Source of the DNA: Anas platyrhynchos
Lineage: Eukaryota > Chordata > Aves > Anseriformes > Anatidae
Reading direction: 5' to 3'
Length of the DNA stretch: 64,000 bases
NCBI RefSeq assembly: GCF_047663525.1
Contig: NC_092591.1
Span: 54,041,501 to 54,105,500, forward strand
Below the pieces are notes generated by a model. It did no database searches and was not told the DNA's origin. It worked only from the letters and a program-made list of their open reading frames with translations. Both the position numbers and the translations under genes were made by a program. Numbering within the stretch: the first letter of the stretch is position 1; the number at the start of each line of letters is the position of its first letter. Positions 1 through 11,852 of this stretch are shown piece by piece.

Positions 1-459
1 CGGAGGTGGCCCCGTGGGGCTGGGGGGAAGGGGGTGGCTGTGGGGCGGGCGTCGGAGCTGGGTTTGGGGAGGCTGGTGGGGTTTGGGGAGGCTGGTGGGG
101 CACGGGGCAGGGTGATGGGTGAGGATGGGGGTGCGGGGATGGGGCGTGAGGTGGGGCACCAACGGGACGTGGAGGTCTGGGTGGTGCCCTTGGAGCGAGG
201 ATGGGGAGGGGGCTGAAGGATGGGGACGTGGGACAAAGATGAGGGATGCCCGCGGGGCAGGGACACGGAGATAAGGGATATCTGATGTCCTTGGATCAGG
301 AACTGGGGCAGGAAGATGAGGGATGCCCGCGGAGCACGGATGGATGACACCCACAGGAATGGGATGGGAGGAGGTGAAGGCGACGCTTGGTGCCCGTGGG
401 GCCGGGACAGGTCCCCAAAAACGCCCCCAGCACCCACGCCCTTTCTCCCCGCCCCGCAG
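1..459 (+). other. RTN4RL2: Intron of RTN4RL2 (left-truncated), G-rich
   Basis: No coding homology was seen here. The stretch is G-rich on the plus strand, with loosely repeated units around 'gatgagggatgcccgcgg' (about 239-258 and again about 316-335). It ends in a pyrimidine-rich tract and a CAG acceptor at 457-459, so it reads as the 3' part of the intron before the last RTN4RL2 exon. Earlier exons lie outside the window. Confidence 0.7.
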
Positions 460-1194
460 GATGACCTCTTCGCCGACCTGGCCAACCTGAGCCACCTCTT
501 CCTGCACGGCAACCGGGTGCGGGCGCTGTCGGAGGGCGTTTTTCGGGGGCTGCCCAGCCTGGACCGGCTCCTGCTGCACGCCAACCGCCTGGCCGCCGTG
601 CACCGCCGCGCCTTCCGCGGGCTGTCGCGCCTCACCATCCTCTACCTGTTCAACAACAGCCTGGCGGCGCTGCCCGGGGACCCGCTGGCCGCCCTGCCCG
701 CCCTGCAGTTCCTGCGCCTCAACGCCAACCCCTGGGCCTGCGACTGCCGCGCGCGCCCGCTCTGGGCCTGGTTCCGCCGCACCCGCGTCTCCAGCTCGCC
801 CGTGCCCTGCGCCAGCCCCCCGCAGCGCCGCGGCACCGACCTGCGCCACCTGCGGCCCCAAGACTTCGACGGCTGCCCCGAGGAGGACGAGGACGAGGAG
901 GAGGAGGAGGAGAAGGAGGAGAAGGACGAGGGTGGTGGCGGTGGCGGTGCGGTGGCCGTGGTGGGCACCCCCGGGCGGGCGCTGGGCCGCCCCGGCACCC
1001 TGCCTGCCGCGCCGCCCTCCGCCTTCTATCGCGACGGGCTGCCCCCTCACGACCTGCGGGGGTCCCAGCCCCGGCCGCCCCCCCCGTCCCGTGACTCCCG
1101 CGGCCCCCCCGAGGACGACGTCCCCTTGGCTGCGGCCCCGCGCCTGGCCCCCGCCCTCCTGCCCCTGCTGGCCCTGCTCCTGCCCACCCTCTGA
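460..1194 (+). CDS. RTN4RL2: Nogo receptor-like 2, C-terminal exon (partial)
   Basis: This is the last exon of a GPI-anchored leucine-rich-repeat receptor of the Nogo-66 receptor family, a neuronal surface protein that binds myelin-associated inhibitors. The exon opens in phase 0 after the acceptor at 457-459 with [18 protein letters not shown], which closely matches the human protein. Several LRR units follow, then the LRR C-terminal cap with NPWACDC and the paired cysteines expected there. The rest is a low-complexity stalk with an unusual Asp/Glu-rich block (about 880-930) followed by polyglycine. The C-terminus is a hydrophobic Leu/Ala/Pro segment just before the stop (1192-1194), as expected for a GPI-attachment signal. 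The 5' exons are outside the window. RTN4R and RTN4RL1 are the paralogues, but the LRR sequence and the neighbouring TIMM10/SMTNL1 favour RTN4RL2. Confidence 0.9.
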   Translation, partial: DDLFADLANLSHLFLHGNRVRALSEGVFRGLPSLDRLLLHANRLAAVHRRAFRGLSRLTILYLFNNSLAALPGDPLAALPALQFLRLNANPWACDCRARPLWAWFRRTRVSSSPVPCASPPQRRGTDLRHLRPQDFDGCPEEDEDEEEEEEKEEKDEGGGGGGAVAVVGTPGRALGRPGTLPAAPPSAFYRDGLPPHDLRGSQPRPPPPSRDSRGPPEDDVPLAAAPRLAPALLPLLALLLPTL

Positions 1195-1392
1195 GCCCAC
1201 CCTCTGGGCTGGGGGGCTCGGCCCCATTTGGGGGGCACCCGGACCCCTCCTCGTCCCCGGGGGGGTCCCCCTGGGTTTCCCTGAGCTGCTGGGGGCACCT
1301 GGAGCAGAAGGGGGGCGGTCCCCAGGACTCGGCCCTCCACCCGCCCTGAACAAAACCCCCCCCCGCAGGCAGCGAGCGGTCGGGAATTATTT

Positions 1393-1398
1393 ATTAAA
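1393..1398 (+). terminator. RTN4RL2: Poly(A) signal ATTAAA of RTN4RL2
   Basis: ATTAAA lies about 200 bases after the RTN4RL2 stop, in a short AT-rich patch (tttattaaaaa) that stands out from the GC-rich surroundings. It is a common variant of the cleavage and polyadenylation hexamer. Confidence 0.6.
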
Positions 1399-1659
1399 AA
1401 TGGTCTTATTTTGGGAGCCTGGGGCCCGGCTGGCTGCGGCGCTGCCTTTCCAGGTCACGGCGCGCTCTCTGCTCCTGAAATATTGATGGGCCCGGCACCG
1501 CCGCCGGCCCGCAGGGCGCCACAGCGCACGCACGGCTCGCTGCGGCACCGCACGGACAGACGGACGGGGTCGGGACCGGCCGCCCCTCTTCTGGGGTCTC
1601 TCCGGGGGTTTCCTCTCCCGGTTTCTTGTCCCAGTTTCCCCGTCTAGGTGTCTGGTCAG

Positions 1660-1860
1660 GTATCTCCCCCCAAAGCATCCCTGGTGGTGTTTTGGGGTCG
1701 TCCCCGTCCCTGTGTGGGTGTATTAGGGTTTTCCCTGCCCAGGTGTGGTGTATTGGGGTTATTCCCCTGCAGGTGTCCCCGTGTGGGTGTTTTGGGGTCG
1801 TCCCTGTGCAGGTGTCCCTCTCTGCCTGCCCTATTTCCCTGTGTGTCCCCGTAGGGTCTT
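1660..1860. repeat. Imperfect tandem repeat, about 50-60 bp unit
   Basis: Phrases such as 'gtgtgggtgttttggggtcg' and 'aggtgtcccc' recur about three times between the RTN4RL2 and TIMM10 3' ends. Copies are diverged. No coding signal was seen. The stretch 1400-2150 otherwise holds no gene. Confidence 0.55.
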
Positions 1861-2156
1861 TCCTAGCCATCCCCTAGCGTTTCCCTCCCCCCCAAGCCCC
1901 CGGGGGCCGGCAGCGCCCCGTCCCCACCCCGCAGGGGATTAGGAGGGGCTCAGCCCAGCTCTGCCTAATCCCAGATTACACGGGTGGGGCTGGGGGCACA
2001 GCGGGTGCCCCCCTCAAGGACACAGCTCTGGGGGACACCGGGGGGGGGGGGCATCCCCCATCCCACAGCCAGGTTTGGGGCACGAACCCCCGACAAAACA
2101 GCGCAGGGTGGGTTTGGGGGGCGAGGCGAGCAGCCAGCTGGCCCCAAAGCCTCCAG

Positions 2157-2162
2157 TTTATT
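2157..2162 (-). terminator. TIMM10: Poly(A) signal AATAAA of TIMM10
   Basis: TTTATT on the plus strand reads AATAAA on the minus strand, 44 bases past the TIMM10 stop. It is followed by the G-rich tract of the spacer. Confidence 0.75.
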
Positions 2163-2205
2163 AATGGGGGAAGGGGAGGGGACACACACACACACCAAGG
2201 GGGGG

Positions 2206-3160
2206 TCAGGCAGTGCCCGTGCCCTGCTGCATGCGCTTGAGGAGCTCCTCGTCCTGCAGCGACAGCTCCGTCAGCTTCTTGCCCATCCTCTCGTGCACGT
2301 CCAGGTACTTGGCCACGCAGCGGTCCAGGCACACGCTCTCGCCCTTGGACAGCTCGGGCTCCTTGTAGTGGGGGGGGACGCACTTGCGGTGGCACGCCTG
2401 CGTCATCCTGCGGGGCACCGCGCTGTCACGGCCCCGCCACGCCCCCCAGCACCCCCTGTGTCCCCCCAGTGCCCCCCCAGGTACAGGCAGTTCCCCAGCA
2501 GCCCCCCCCAATCCCTCAGGCACCCCCAGTGTCCCCTAAATCGGGTCCCCCCAAAGACCCCCAAGACCCTTAGAGCCTCCCAGGCCCCCCAGCTCCCCCA
2601 GTTCCTTCCCAGCCCCCCCAGTGTCCCCTCACTCGGGCCTCTCAGCCCCCCCCCCCATTCCCTAGCCCCCCCAAGACCCCCTAACTCCCTGCAGCCCCCC
2701 AGCTACCCCAGACCCCCTCAGCCCCCCCCAGGACCCCCAGCTCCTTAATCCCCAACCCTATCAGGACCCCCAGCCCCTCCCCAATCCCCATGGCCTCTCA
2801 GGACCCCCAAACTCCCCCCGGACCCTCAGGACCCCCTCAGCCCCCCCCAGGACCCCCCATCCCCCCCCATCCCCAGGCTCCCCATTCCCCAGCCCCCCCA
2901 AGACCCCCAAAAACCTCCAACTCCCCCCTCAATCCCTAGCCCCCCAGCCCCCTCCCCAGCTCCCCTGAGCCCCCCTGCGCCCCCCCCTGCGCCCCAGCCC
3001 CCCCAGGACCCCCCAGAACCCCTCAATCCCCCCCAATCCCTAACCCCCCAGGACCCCTCAGCCCCCCCAAGCCCCCCCATCCCCCTCACCGGCTGTACAT
3101 GTCCGCCATCATGTCCACCTCCAGCTCTGCCGCCAGCTGCTGGGCCCGCAGCGGGTCCAT
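2206..3160 (-). CDS. TIMM10: Mitochondrial import chaperone Tim10
   Basis: Small Tim chaperone of the mitochondrial intermembrane space. With TIMM9 it forms a hexamer that escorts hydrophobic carrier precursors to the TIM22 complex. Two coding exons on the minus strand: 3160-3090 and 2407-2206, joined in phase 2, giving 90 residues, the same as the human protein. The start [20 protein letters not shown] is nearly identical to human. Both twin CX3C motifs are present (CHRKC and CLDRC); they form the two intramolecular disulphides. The protein ends in MQQGTGTA. The donor (GTGAGG) and acceptor (GCAG) are clean. The intron is extremely C-rich on the plus strand. The gene lies tail to tail with RTN4RL2, and SLC43A1, expected between them from mammals, is missing. 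Confidence 0.97.
2440..3085. repeat. TIMM10: C-rich low-complexity tract inside TIMM10 intron 1
   Basis: About 650 bases of short C-runs separated by ag, at or gac steps. On the minus (transcribed RNA) strand this is a long series of G-runs with clear G-quadruplex potential. It fills nearly all of the single TIMM10 intron. No coding signal was seen. Confidence 0.8.
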
Positions 3161-3420
3161 GGCGGCCCCCGGCGGGAAGCGGCCGCCCCACGCGCTTCCG
3201 CCCGCACGCCGCCCCGCCCCGCCCCGCCACCGCCCGCCGACCAATCGGAGCCGGGAGGGGAGGGATTGGCGCGCCGCCCAGCCAATGAGAGGGCGGGTAT
3301 CGAGGGGTGGGGCGCGGGGCGGTGAAGCGGGAGGGGAGGCGGGCTGCCCGCCCTCAGCACCACAGGGACGGGGCCGGCGCTCGGCCCGCGAGTGTGGGGC
3401 TGGGCCCCAGTGGCACAAAT
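3161..3420 (-). promoter_or_regulatory. TIMM10: TIMM10 CpG promoter with three CCAAT boxes
   Basis: CpG-rich, TATA-less stretch directly upstream of the TIMM10 start. It contains CCAAT at 3241-3245, ATTGG at 3265-3269 and CCAAT at 3282-3286, plus several GC boxes (ccgccccgccccgcc around 3208-3225). Such NF-Y and Sp1-type sites are typical of housekeeping genes. The transcription start cannot be fixed from sequence alone. Confidence 0.65.
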
Positions 3421-4040
3421 GTCACCAGTGTCCCCCCCAGTGTCCCCCAGTGTCCCCCAGTGTCTCCCCAATGTCTCCACATGTCCCCAGTGTCCCCCCA
3501 AGTTCCTAAAGTCCCACATTTCCCCTCATGGTCCCTCATGTCCCCCTATGTTCCCCATGTCCTCACATGTTCCCCATGTCCCCCAATGTGCCCCCAATGT
3601 CCCCCCAATGTCCTCCATGTCCCCCCATGGCCCTCAACGTCCCCCCATGTCCCAAATGTCCCCTCAATGTCCACTGTGTCCCCCAATGTCCCCACATGTC
3701 CCCCCATGCATCTGTGTCCCCAGTGTCCCACCACATTCCCCTGTGTCCCCCCCGTCCCCAGTCTCCCCCCATGTCCCCCCACGTGCCCCCATCCCATGTC
3801 CCCCCCAATGTCCCCACTGCCCCCCCGTGTGTCCCCCATGTCCCCCATGTGCCTGTGCACTCCATGTCCCCCGTGTCCCCTCATGGTCCCCATGTCCCCC
3901 CAATGTCCCCATGTCCACCTGTCCCACACCTGTGACCTCCCCATGTGCCCCATATCCCCCCTGTACCCATTGTCCTTGTGTCCCCCCGTGCCCCCCACAT
4001 CCCTGTGTCCCCCCCATGTCCCCCCTGTGCCATTTCCCCC
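3420..4040. repeat. Minisatellite built on 'atgtcccccc'
   Basis: Over 600 bases made of variants of a short unit (about 9-15 bases) ending in tgtcccc, such as 'ccaatgtccccc' and 'ccacatgtcccc'. Because the units keep frame for long stretches, they create long spurious open frames on both strands rich in Cys/Pro or Gly/His/Thr. This is the spacer between TIMM10 and SMTNL1. Confidence 0.85.
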
Positions 4041-4604
4041 CGACCTTCCCAAACCCCATGGGGGTACCGCTGTCCCCTTGTGTCCCCATTGTCCCCCCCG
4101 TCCTGCCATCCCGCTGCCACCCACGCGGCCGTGTCCCCTCCTCGCCCGTCCCACAGCGTGTCCCCCGCTCCCCCCGGCCCCGCTGACTGAAGGCGGCACC
4201 TGCGGTGCTCAAATAGCGCCGGGGGCCGGGACAGGGTTGGGGAGGCTGGGACGGGGCTGGGGAGGCCGGGACGGAGCCCGGAGGACGGTGAGGGTGGCCT
4301 GGGGGGGATATGGGGCAGGGGGCTGGGGGCCGGGGGAGCTGGGGGGGTAATGGGGGCGTTGGGGAGTGGGGAAGGGGATGGGGAGAGGAATTGGGATGGG
4401 GTGGGGTGGGGGAGGCCAGGGGGAGGCTGGGAGGGGGAATGGGGAGAGGATTTGGGGGAGATGGGAGGGAGACGGGGCAGGGTTTGGGATGGGGGGGATA
4501 GGGGGGAGAGGGGGCAATGGGGTGGGGGAGAGCTCAGGGTGGGGAGAGGCGGGGGGGGCACAGCAATTCCCCCACTGACAGCCCTGTGGCCCCGCAGTAG
4601 CGGC

Positions 4605-6706
<2,102 letters not shown>

Positions 6707-6768
6707 GCCCCCCCACACACCCCCAGCGCCCACCCCGCTCCCCCCCCCAGCACTTCGTTCCCCCGGCA

Positions 6769-6858
6769 GTAAAGCTTTGCAGTGCCCGGCCTCGTCTTTA
6801 TTTTTGGGGACCCCGTCGTGCTGAAGGCTCATGGAGACGAAGCAGGAGAGGGAATAAA
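6769..6858 (+). terminator. SMTNL1: Candidate poly(A) signals of SMTNL1
   Basis: AGTAAA at 6769-6774 is about 60 bases after the stop, and a perfect AATAAA is at 6853-6858. Either could serve. The second lies only 9 bases before the likely UBE2L6 signal on the other strand, so the two transcripts may overlap. Confidence 0.5.
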
Positions 6859-6866
6859 TTAATCAC

Positions 6867-6872
6867 TTTATG
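6867..6872 (-). terminator. UBE2L6: Likely poly(A) signal CATAAA of UBE2L6
   Basis: TTTATG on the plus strand reads CATAAA on the minus strand, 67 bases past the UBE2L6 stop. No better hexamer lies nearer. CATAAA is a known but weaker variant. Confidence 0.4.
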
Positions 6873-6938
6873 GATGGAGTGGGGGCGATGCCCAGCCCCC
6901 GGGGGGGCTCAGGAGGGGGCCGCGGTGCTGAGCTGAGC

Positions 6939-8311
6939 TCAGGACCCGGGGGGCTGTGGCCGCGGCTCGGCGTGGCTGCGGGTGTGCTCCTCTGCCCGCC
7001 GCCAGAAGGTTTCGGGCTGCTCGCCCAGCTCGCGGGCCAGCTCCAGCCGCATCACCCGCTCCCCGTCGGGGTGGTCCAGCAGCAGCAGCAGGTCCTGCAG
7101 CACTGCGGGGGGGACACGGGGGGTTAGGGGGGGGGTCAGCGCCCGGATCCTCCGCACCCCGGCACCCCCCAGCCCCCGGCACCCACCGTGGACGGCGCGG
7201 GTGGTGTGCTGCCAGCAGTGAAGGGAGGTGAGGGGCTGGCAGACGTGGCCGTCCTTGCTCACGCCGGGGTGGTAGATGCTGGTCAGGAGCCTGGCGCGGG
7301 GGGGTTCCAGCGGGTGGTGCGGGGAGAAGGTCAGCTCGAAGCGGAAGGCGCCCATGTTATAGGGGGGGTTGTTCTGAGGCACAGAGCGGGGCGTCTCAGC
7401 CCCCCCAGTGCCGCCCGGGCACGGAGGGGATCCCCCTGGGACAGCCCCCACGGAGCACCCGCAGCCCCGTGTGCCCCATGGGGGGGGGGGAACCCCACCC
7501 ACAGCCCCCTGGGTGCCCCCACAGCCCCCCCAGTCTGCACGGTGTCCCCAGGGGAAGCCCCCCTATAGTGCTTCCCACAAGAAGGACACCCCCCCCATGT
7601 CCCCAAGAACCCCGTGCACCCCTGGGACCCCCCATGCACCCACGGCACCCATATGCACCCCTCACGCCCCTGAGCCCCCCATCCCCTGGACCTCCCCTGT
7701 ACCCCCCCACCCCCAGGCCCTCCCCAGGACCCCCCCACCCCAGGCCCCCCACTCACGGGCAGCAGCAGCCCCCCCCAGCGCAGCACGTTGCCCTCCAGCA
7801 GTTTCAGATCGCAGACCCCCCTCCACTGCTGCACCTCCTCCAGCTCCTGCGGGGGGGGGGGGGGGAACGAGATTAGGGGTGGGGCCACCCCAGTACACGC
7901 CCCGACGGGGAAACGAAACTGGAAGTCGGCACCCACCGGCACCCACCGGCACCCCACGGCACCCCACGGCACCCACCGACACCCCATGGCACCTGCTGCC
8001 ACCCCACAGCACTGGGACCCACTGGGACCCCCCGGCATTGGGACCCTCCTGGCACCGCACCCCCTGACACCCCCTGGCACCCACCAGCACCCACCGACAC
8101 CCCCTGACAGCCACCAGCACCAGGATCCCCCCCACACCCTCACCTCGGGGCCAGCACCCCCCAAGTGCCACCAGCACCCCCCACAACCCCCTGCCCCAAA
8201 TACCACCCCGCTGCACTCCAGTACCGGGACCCCCACCCAATTAGGGTGGGCACCCAGCGTGCCGCCCCCGGTGCCCCCACCCACCAGTGCCAGCCTCCTG
8301 CTCATGGCCAT
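6939..8311 (-). CDS. UBE2L6: UBE2L6-like ubiquitin/ISG15-conjugating enzyme E2
   Basis: E2 enzyme. In mammals UBE2L6 (UbcH8) is the interferon-induced E2 for ISG15. Four exons on the minus strand: 8311-8285, 7846-7757, 7373-7187 and 7102-6939, in one open frame of 155 residues (human 153). The product starts MAMSRRLAL. It keeps the UBC-fold landmarks: a weakly similar exon 2, FELTFSPHHPLEPPRARL, the YHP turn and the catalytic Cys at residue 84 in DGHVC. The usual HPN triad reads HPG (residues 74-76), so the conserved Asn is Gly. The C-terminal helices (ARELGEQPETF, RRAEEHTRSH) are present. Position next to SERPING1 matches mammalian UBE2L6. UBE2L3 is the close paralogue but is far more conserved than this sequence. 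A second ATG (8305) is in frame. Confidence 0.85.
7920..8110. repeat. UBE2L6: GC-rich minisatellite in UBE2L6 intron 1
   Basis: Repeated 'ggcacccacc'- and 'ggcaccccac'-type units of about 10-12 bases fill part of the first UBE2L6 intron. The adjoining stretch 7500-7740 is likewise C-rich and low-complexity. No coding signal. Confidence 0.7.
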
Positions 8312-8952
8312 CGGTGCCGGGTGCTGGGTGCCGGGTGCTGGGTGTCCCGTTGGGCACCTCGGGGTGGGACCCACCCAAGGCCACCCCTTTGGGGGTGGGG
8401 TAAGAGGCTGTAGCCCCTCCCTGAATATGGGGGTCAGAGGGGGCAGATGGGGCAATAAGTGGCTGCGCTGCCCCTTGGCACCTCGGGGGGCATGGAAAAG
8501 GGGTCGTTGGGTGGGTAGGCTGCCCTACCCCATTTCCCAATGGGTGCCCCATAAGGGGGGCAGCTCCTCCAGCTGCTGTGGGGTGGGCCAGGCGATGTGG
8601 GGTCAGCACCTCTCACCGCGGGTGCCCCCGCCAAGCCCGGCCCTCAGCCCCCCCTGCACCCTCCCTCCGCCGGGGCTGATTTACGGGAAGCCTCCCCGGC
8701 CTCCCGCCCTCCTTAATCTTTAACCACGCGGGGCTGCGGCCGGCCAGTTCCCCCCAGCGCCCGGCCGGACACTCGGGGAGCACCCCCCCGGCACCCAGGT
8801 GGGACGGGGGCGGCCTCCTCCGTCACCCAGGACTGCGGGGGGATGTTGGGCAGGGGGCTTGGGGGGGCTGGGGTGCACGGTTTGTGGGTACAGGGGCTGG
8901 AGTGGGGGCGTCGGGTGCCCTTCGGGGCCGTGACCAGTGCTTGCCCAGCAGG
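8312..8952. promoter_or_regulatory. UBE2L6-SERPING1 divergent upstream region
   Basis: 640 bases separate the two divergent start codons. A donor-like CAG/GTGGGA at 8798/8799 and the acceptor just before 8952 suggest a noncoding first exon of SERPING1 ending at 8798. A TTN5AA element (ttacgggaa, 8681-8689) resembles a STAT site. Both genes are interferon-responsive in mammals, so a shared control region is possible, but no canonical ISRE was found. Confidence 0.4.
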
Positions 8953-11013
8953 ATGGCCACCGCGAGGTTCTGCCTGTCCCTGCTGTGGGTGGTGGCCGCA
9001 GCCTCTGCCACTGTCACCCCGGTAAGTGTGGCCCAGGGACATGGGCTCCCCACCCCCGGGTGCCCCCCTGCCCGCCCTCACCGGGGTCCCCGTGCCCAGG
9101 TCCCCACACTGGAGGCTTCTCCCAGCACGCTGAGCCTGGGCACGCCGCAGACAGCGTCCCCACGTCCCACCCCAGCCCCTCTGGGGGACGTGGGGACGCC
9201 GTCCCCGCCTGCGCCCAGCCCCGAGGAGGAGCCCACCCTGGACGTCACCCTCGAGAGCAAGGAGCCCCTGGACACCCAGGAGCCAGGGCCAGCACCCGAG
9301 GAGCCCAGGACCACCGCTGGTGGGGGCACAGCAGGAGCTGCCCCCGGGACCACCGAGGATCCCTTCGGCACCCTGAGCGCAAGCCCCCCACCGTGCCCCG
9401 GCGACGAGGACCCCCCCGAGGCCTGCGGGGAGCCCACGGGGGCGCAGAGGGCGGCGGTGGCCGAGGCCCTGGGCACCTTCGCCGTGCGTTTCTACCGGCA
9501 CATGGCGGAGGCGGCCGAGCCCGGCGCCAACCTGCTCTTCTCCCCCCTCAACGTGGCCCTGGGGCTGTCCCACCTCCTGCTGGGTGAGGGGCTCCGTGGG
9601 CACCGCCACCCCGCCTGGCACCCATGGGTGCTGCTGTGGGTGCCCGCTGAGCCTCGCTGTCACCTGCAGGTGCCCGGGGTGAGACCCAGGAGCGCTTGGC
9701 TGCCGTCCTGGGCTACCCAGCGGGGTTGCAGTGCGTGCACGGAGCCCTGCAGCAGCTGGCCGCCGTGCCCGGGCTGCTGGCCGCCGCGCAGATCTTCCAC
9801 CACCCAAGTGAGCCGGGGGCCAGTGGGGTTGGCAACAAGGATGGGGGCGAACCCAGCGCCTCCTGACGCGCCCCTCCGCTGCGCAGCCCTGTCCCTGCAG
9901 CCCCGCTTCTTGAACGAGTCGCAGCGCTTCTACGAGGCCCTGCCGCAGGAGCTGAGCGGCAACGAGAGCCTGGACCTGCAGCGCATCAACGCCTGGGTGC
10001 GCCAGGCCACCCGCGGCCGCCTGCCCCGGCTGCTGGCACAGCTGCCCCCCGAGCCGCGCCTGGTGCTGCTCAGCGCCGTGCACTTCCAGGGTATGCCGCT
10101 GCTTTTTGGGTTCTGGGGGTGCTTGCGTGCTCGTTGCCCTGCTGGGAACCCCGTCCCCACACCCCACTGTCCCCACGGTGCCGTGTCCCCGCAGCCCGCT
10201 GGCAGACGCCGTTCAAGGCCAAGGAGACGGTGCCGCTGCCCTTCCTGCGCCCCGGCCTCCCGCCTGTGCCCGTGCCCACCATGACCAGCAAGAAGTACCC
10301 CGTGGCCTCTTTCACCGACTCCCGCCTGCAGGTCCAGGTACCCACACACCCCCCCAGACATCAATCCCACGGGATTTGGGGTGGGATGTCCCCTCCCCGC
10401 CGCGGTGACCCGAGGCTGCGTCCCCCAGGTGGGGCGGCTGGAGCTGAGCGAGGGGCTGAGCCTGGTGGTGCTGGTGCCGCGGGGAGCCCCGGAGGCGCTG
10501 GGGGCCGTGGAGCGGGCGCTGGACCCCCCGACCTTCCTGGCGCTGCTGCGGAGGGCGGCCGGCACCCCGACGCGCGCCACCGCCATCGCCCTGCCCCGCG
10601 TGCACCTCGACCTCGCCATGGATGTGGTGGCCCTGGTCCACGACATGGGTAAGGCACCCCCCCGGCGCCCAGCCCTATATCACCCGGAGGGGTCCCCGCT
10701 GTCCCCCACGCCCCCAAACGTCCCCCTCCTCGTGTCCCCGTGTCCCCGTGTCCCCGCCACAGACTACGGGCTGTTCCTGGACGCGGAGCTGTGCGGGCTG
10801 GCGCGGGGCCCGGCGGTGGCGGTGGATGCGGCACAGCACCGGGCCGTGCTGGCGCTGGACGAGGCCGGCGTGGAGGCGGCGGGGGCCATGGCCACCTCGG
10901 TGGCCCGCACGGCCCTGCTGCTGGAGGCGCTGCAGCCCTTCCTCTTCGTCGTCTGGGACCACGCCGGAGAAGTCCCCCTCTTCATGGGGCGCCTCAGCGA
11001 CCCCCAGCCCTGA
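8953..11013 (+). CDS. SERPING1: C1 inhibitor (serpin G1)
   Basis: Secreted serpin that inhibits C1r, C1s, MASPs, kallikrein and factor XIIa. Seven coding exons: 8953-9021, 9100-9583, 9670-9807, 9887-10090, 10195-10337, 10429-10648 and 10763-11013, giving 502 residues (human 500). MATARFCLSLLWVVAAASA is a signal peptide. Residues about 24-130 are a Ser/Thr/Pro-rich, mucin-like domain typical of this serpin. The serpin body follows, with ANLLFSPLNVALGLSHLLL and AINAWV-type helices (INAWVRQATRGRLP). The reactive-centre hinge is EAGVEAAGAMATS and the scissile bond is predicted as Arg468-Thr469 (SVART), the same P1-P1' pair as in human. The C-terminal strand PFLFVVWDH and FMGRLSDPQP closes the fold. 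The inhibitory hinge and P1 Arg suggest an active inhibitor. Confidence 0.95.
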
Positions 11014-11039
11014 CACCTGCCCCACGGGGGGCACGGCCC

Positions 11040-11340
11040 CCTCCTTCCTCCCCTCCTCTCCCTCCTTCTCCCTGCTTCTCCTCTCCCTCCTTCCATCCCT
11101 CTCTCCCCCTTCTCATCCCATCCATCCCTTTTTCCTCCCTCCTTCCCCCTTTCCTCCTCTCCTCCCTCCTTTTCTCTCCTCCCCTTCCCTCCCTCCTTCC
11201 CTTGTCCCTCCCTCTCTCCCTGCTTCCTCCTCCCCTCCTCCCATCCCATCCCATCCCATCCCATCCCATCCCATCCCATCCCATCCCATCCCATCCCACC
11301 CCACCCCACCCATCCCATTTTCCCCCTTCCCATCCCTCCC
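11040..11340. repeat. SERPING1: Pyrimidine tract and (CCCAT)n in SERPING1 3'UTR
   Basis: A long C/T tract follows the stop codon. Within it, from about 11240 to 11297, lies a pure pentamer array (catcc repeated about ten times) grading into caccc units. It should be length-polymorphic. Confidence 0.9.
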
Positions 11341-11431
11341 TCTCCTCCTCCCCCCCCAAACCCCCACCCCCGTGGGGTGCCGCAGAGCCCCTGGCCCCCA
11401 GTCACCCCATCAGCTCCGGGCCTGGGGCCCC

Positions 11432-11437
11432 AATAAA
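11432..11437 (+). terminator. SERPING1: Poly(A) signal AATAAA of SERPING1
   Basis: A perfect AATAAA, about 420 bases after the stop and followed by a GT-rich stretch. Confidence 0.8.
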
Positions 11438-11659
11438 TGCTCTGCCCCCCTGCATGGCTCCTGTTGGAGGGGGGAAGGCAATGGGGGGGGGGGTCTATTA
11501 GGCTATTTGGGGTGGCAATTTGGGGGCTATCACCACCAGCACGCCCCAGGGGAGCTCTGGGCACATGCCAGCTGTCCCCCAGGAGGGCTGGGGCTCAGCG
11601 AGGGGGGAGCAGCAGTGCCGGGGGGTGACACCTGGCACCTTCCTATAAAAAAAAAAGCT

Positions 11660-11665
11660 TTTATT
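11660..11665 (-). terminator. YPEL4: Poly(A) signal AATAAA of YPEL4
   Basis: TTTATT on the plus strand (in 'cttttattcccc') reads AATAAA on the minus strand, 188 bases beyond the YPEL4 stop. It converges on the SERPING1 signal, leaving about 220 bases between the two ends. Confidence 0.75.
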
Positions 11666-11852
11666 CCCCTAAAAAAGCTGCCCGCAGCCCCCCCCCCCCC
11701 GTGCTGGTGATGGGCCCTGTGGTGCCCCGGCAGGGTGCCCCCACCACAGGGCACCGGGAAGGTGAGGAGTTGTGGGGTGGGGGGGGGGACACCGCGCTGC
11801 CACCCCAACAGCGGGGTGCCCCCCCCAACAGCGGGGTGCCCCCGGCGTGCCG

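Noticed and set aside
11240-11297. Possible functional element in the CCCAT pentamers
   Set aside because: A simple microsatellite in the SERPING1 3'UTR with no motif beyond the repeat.
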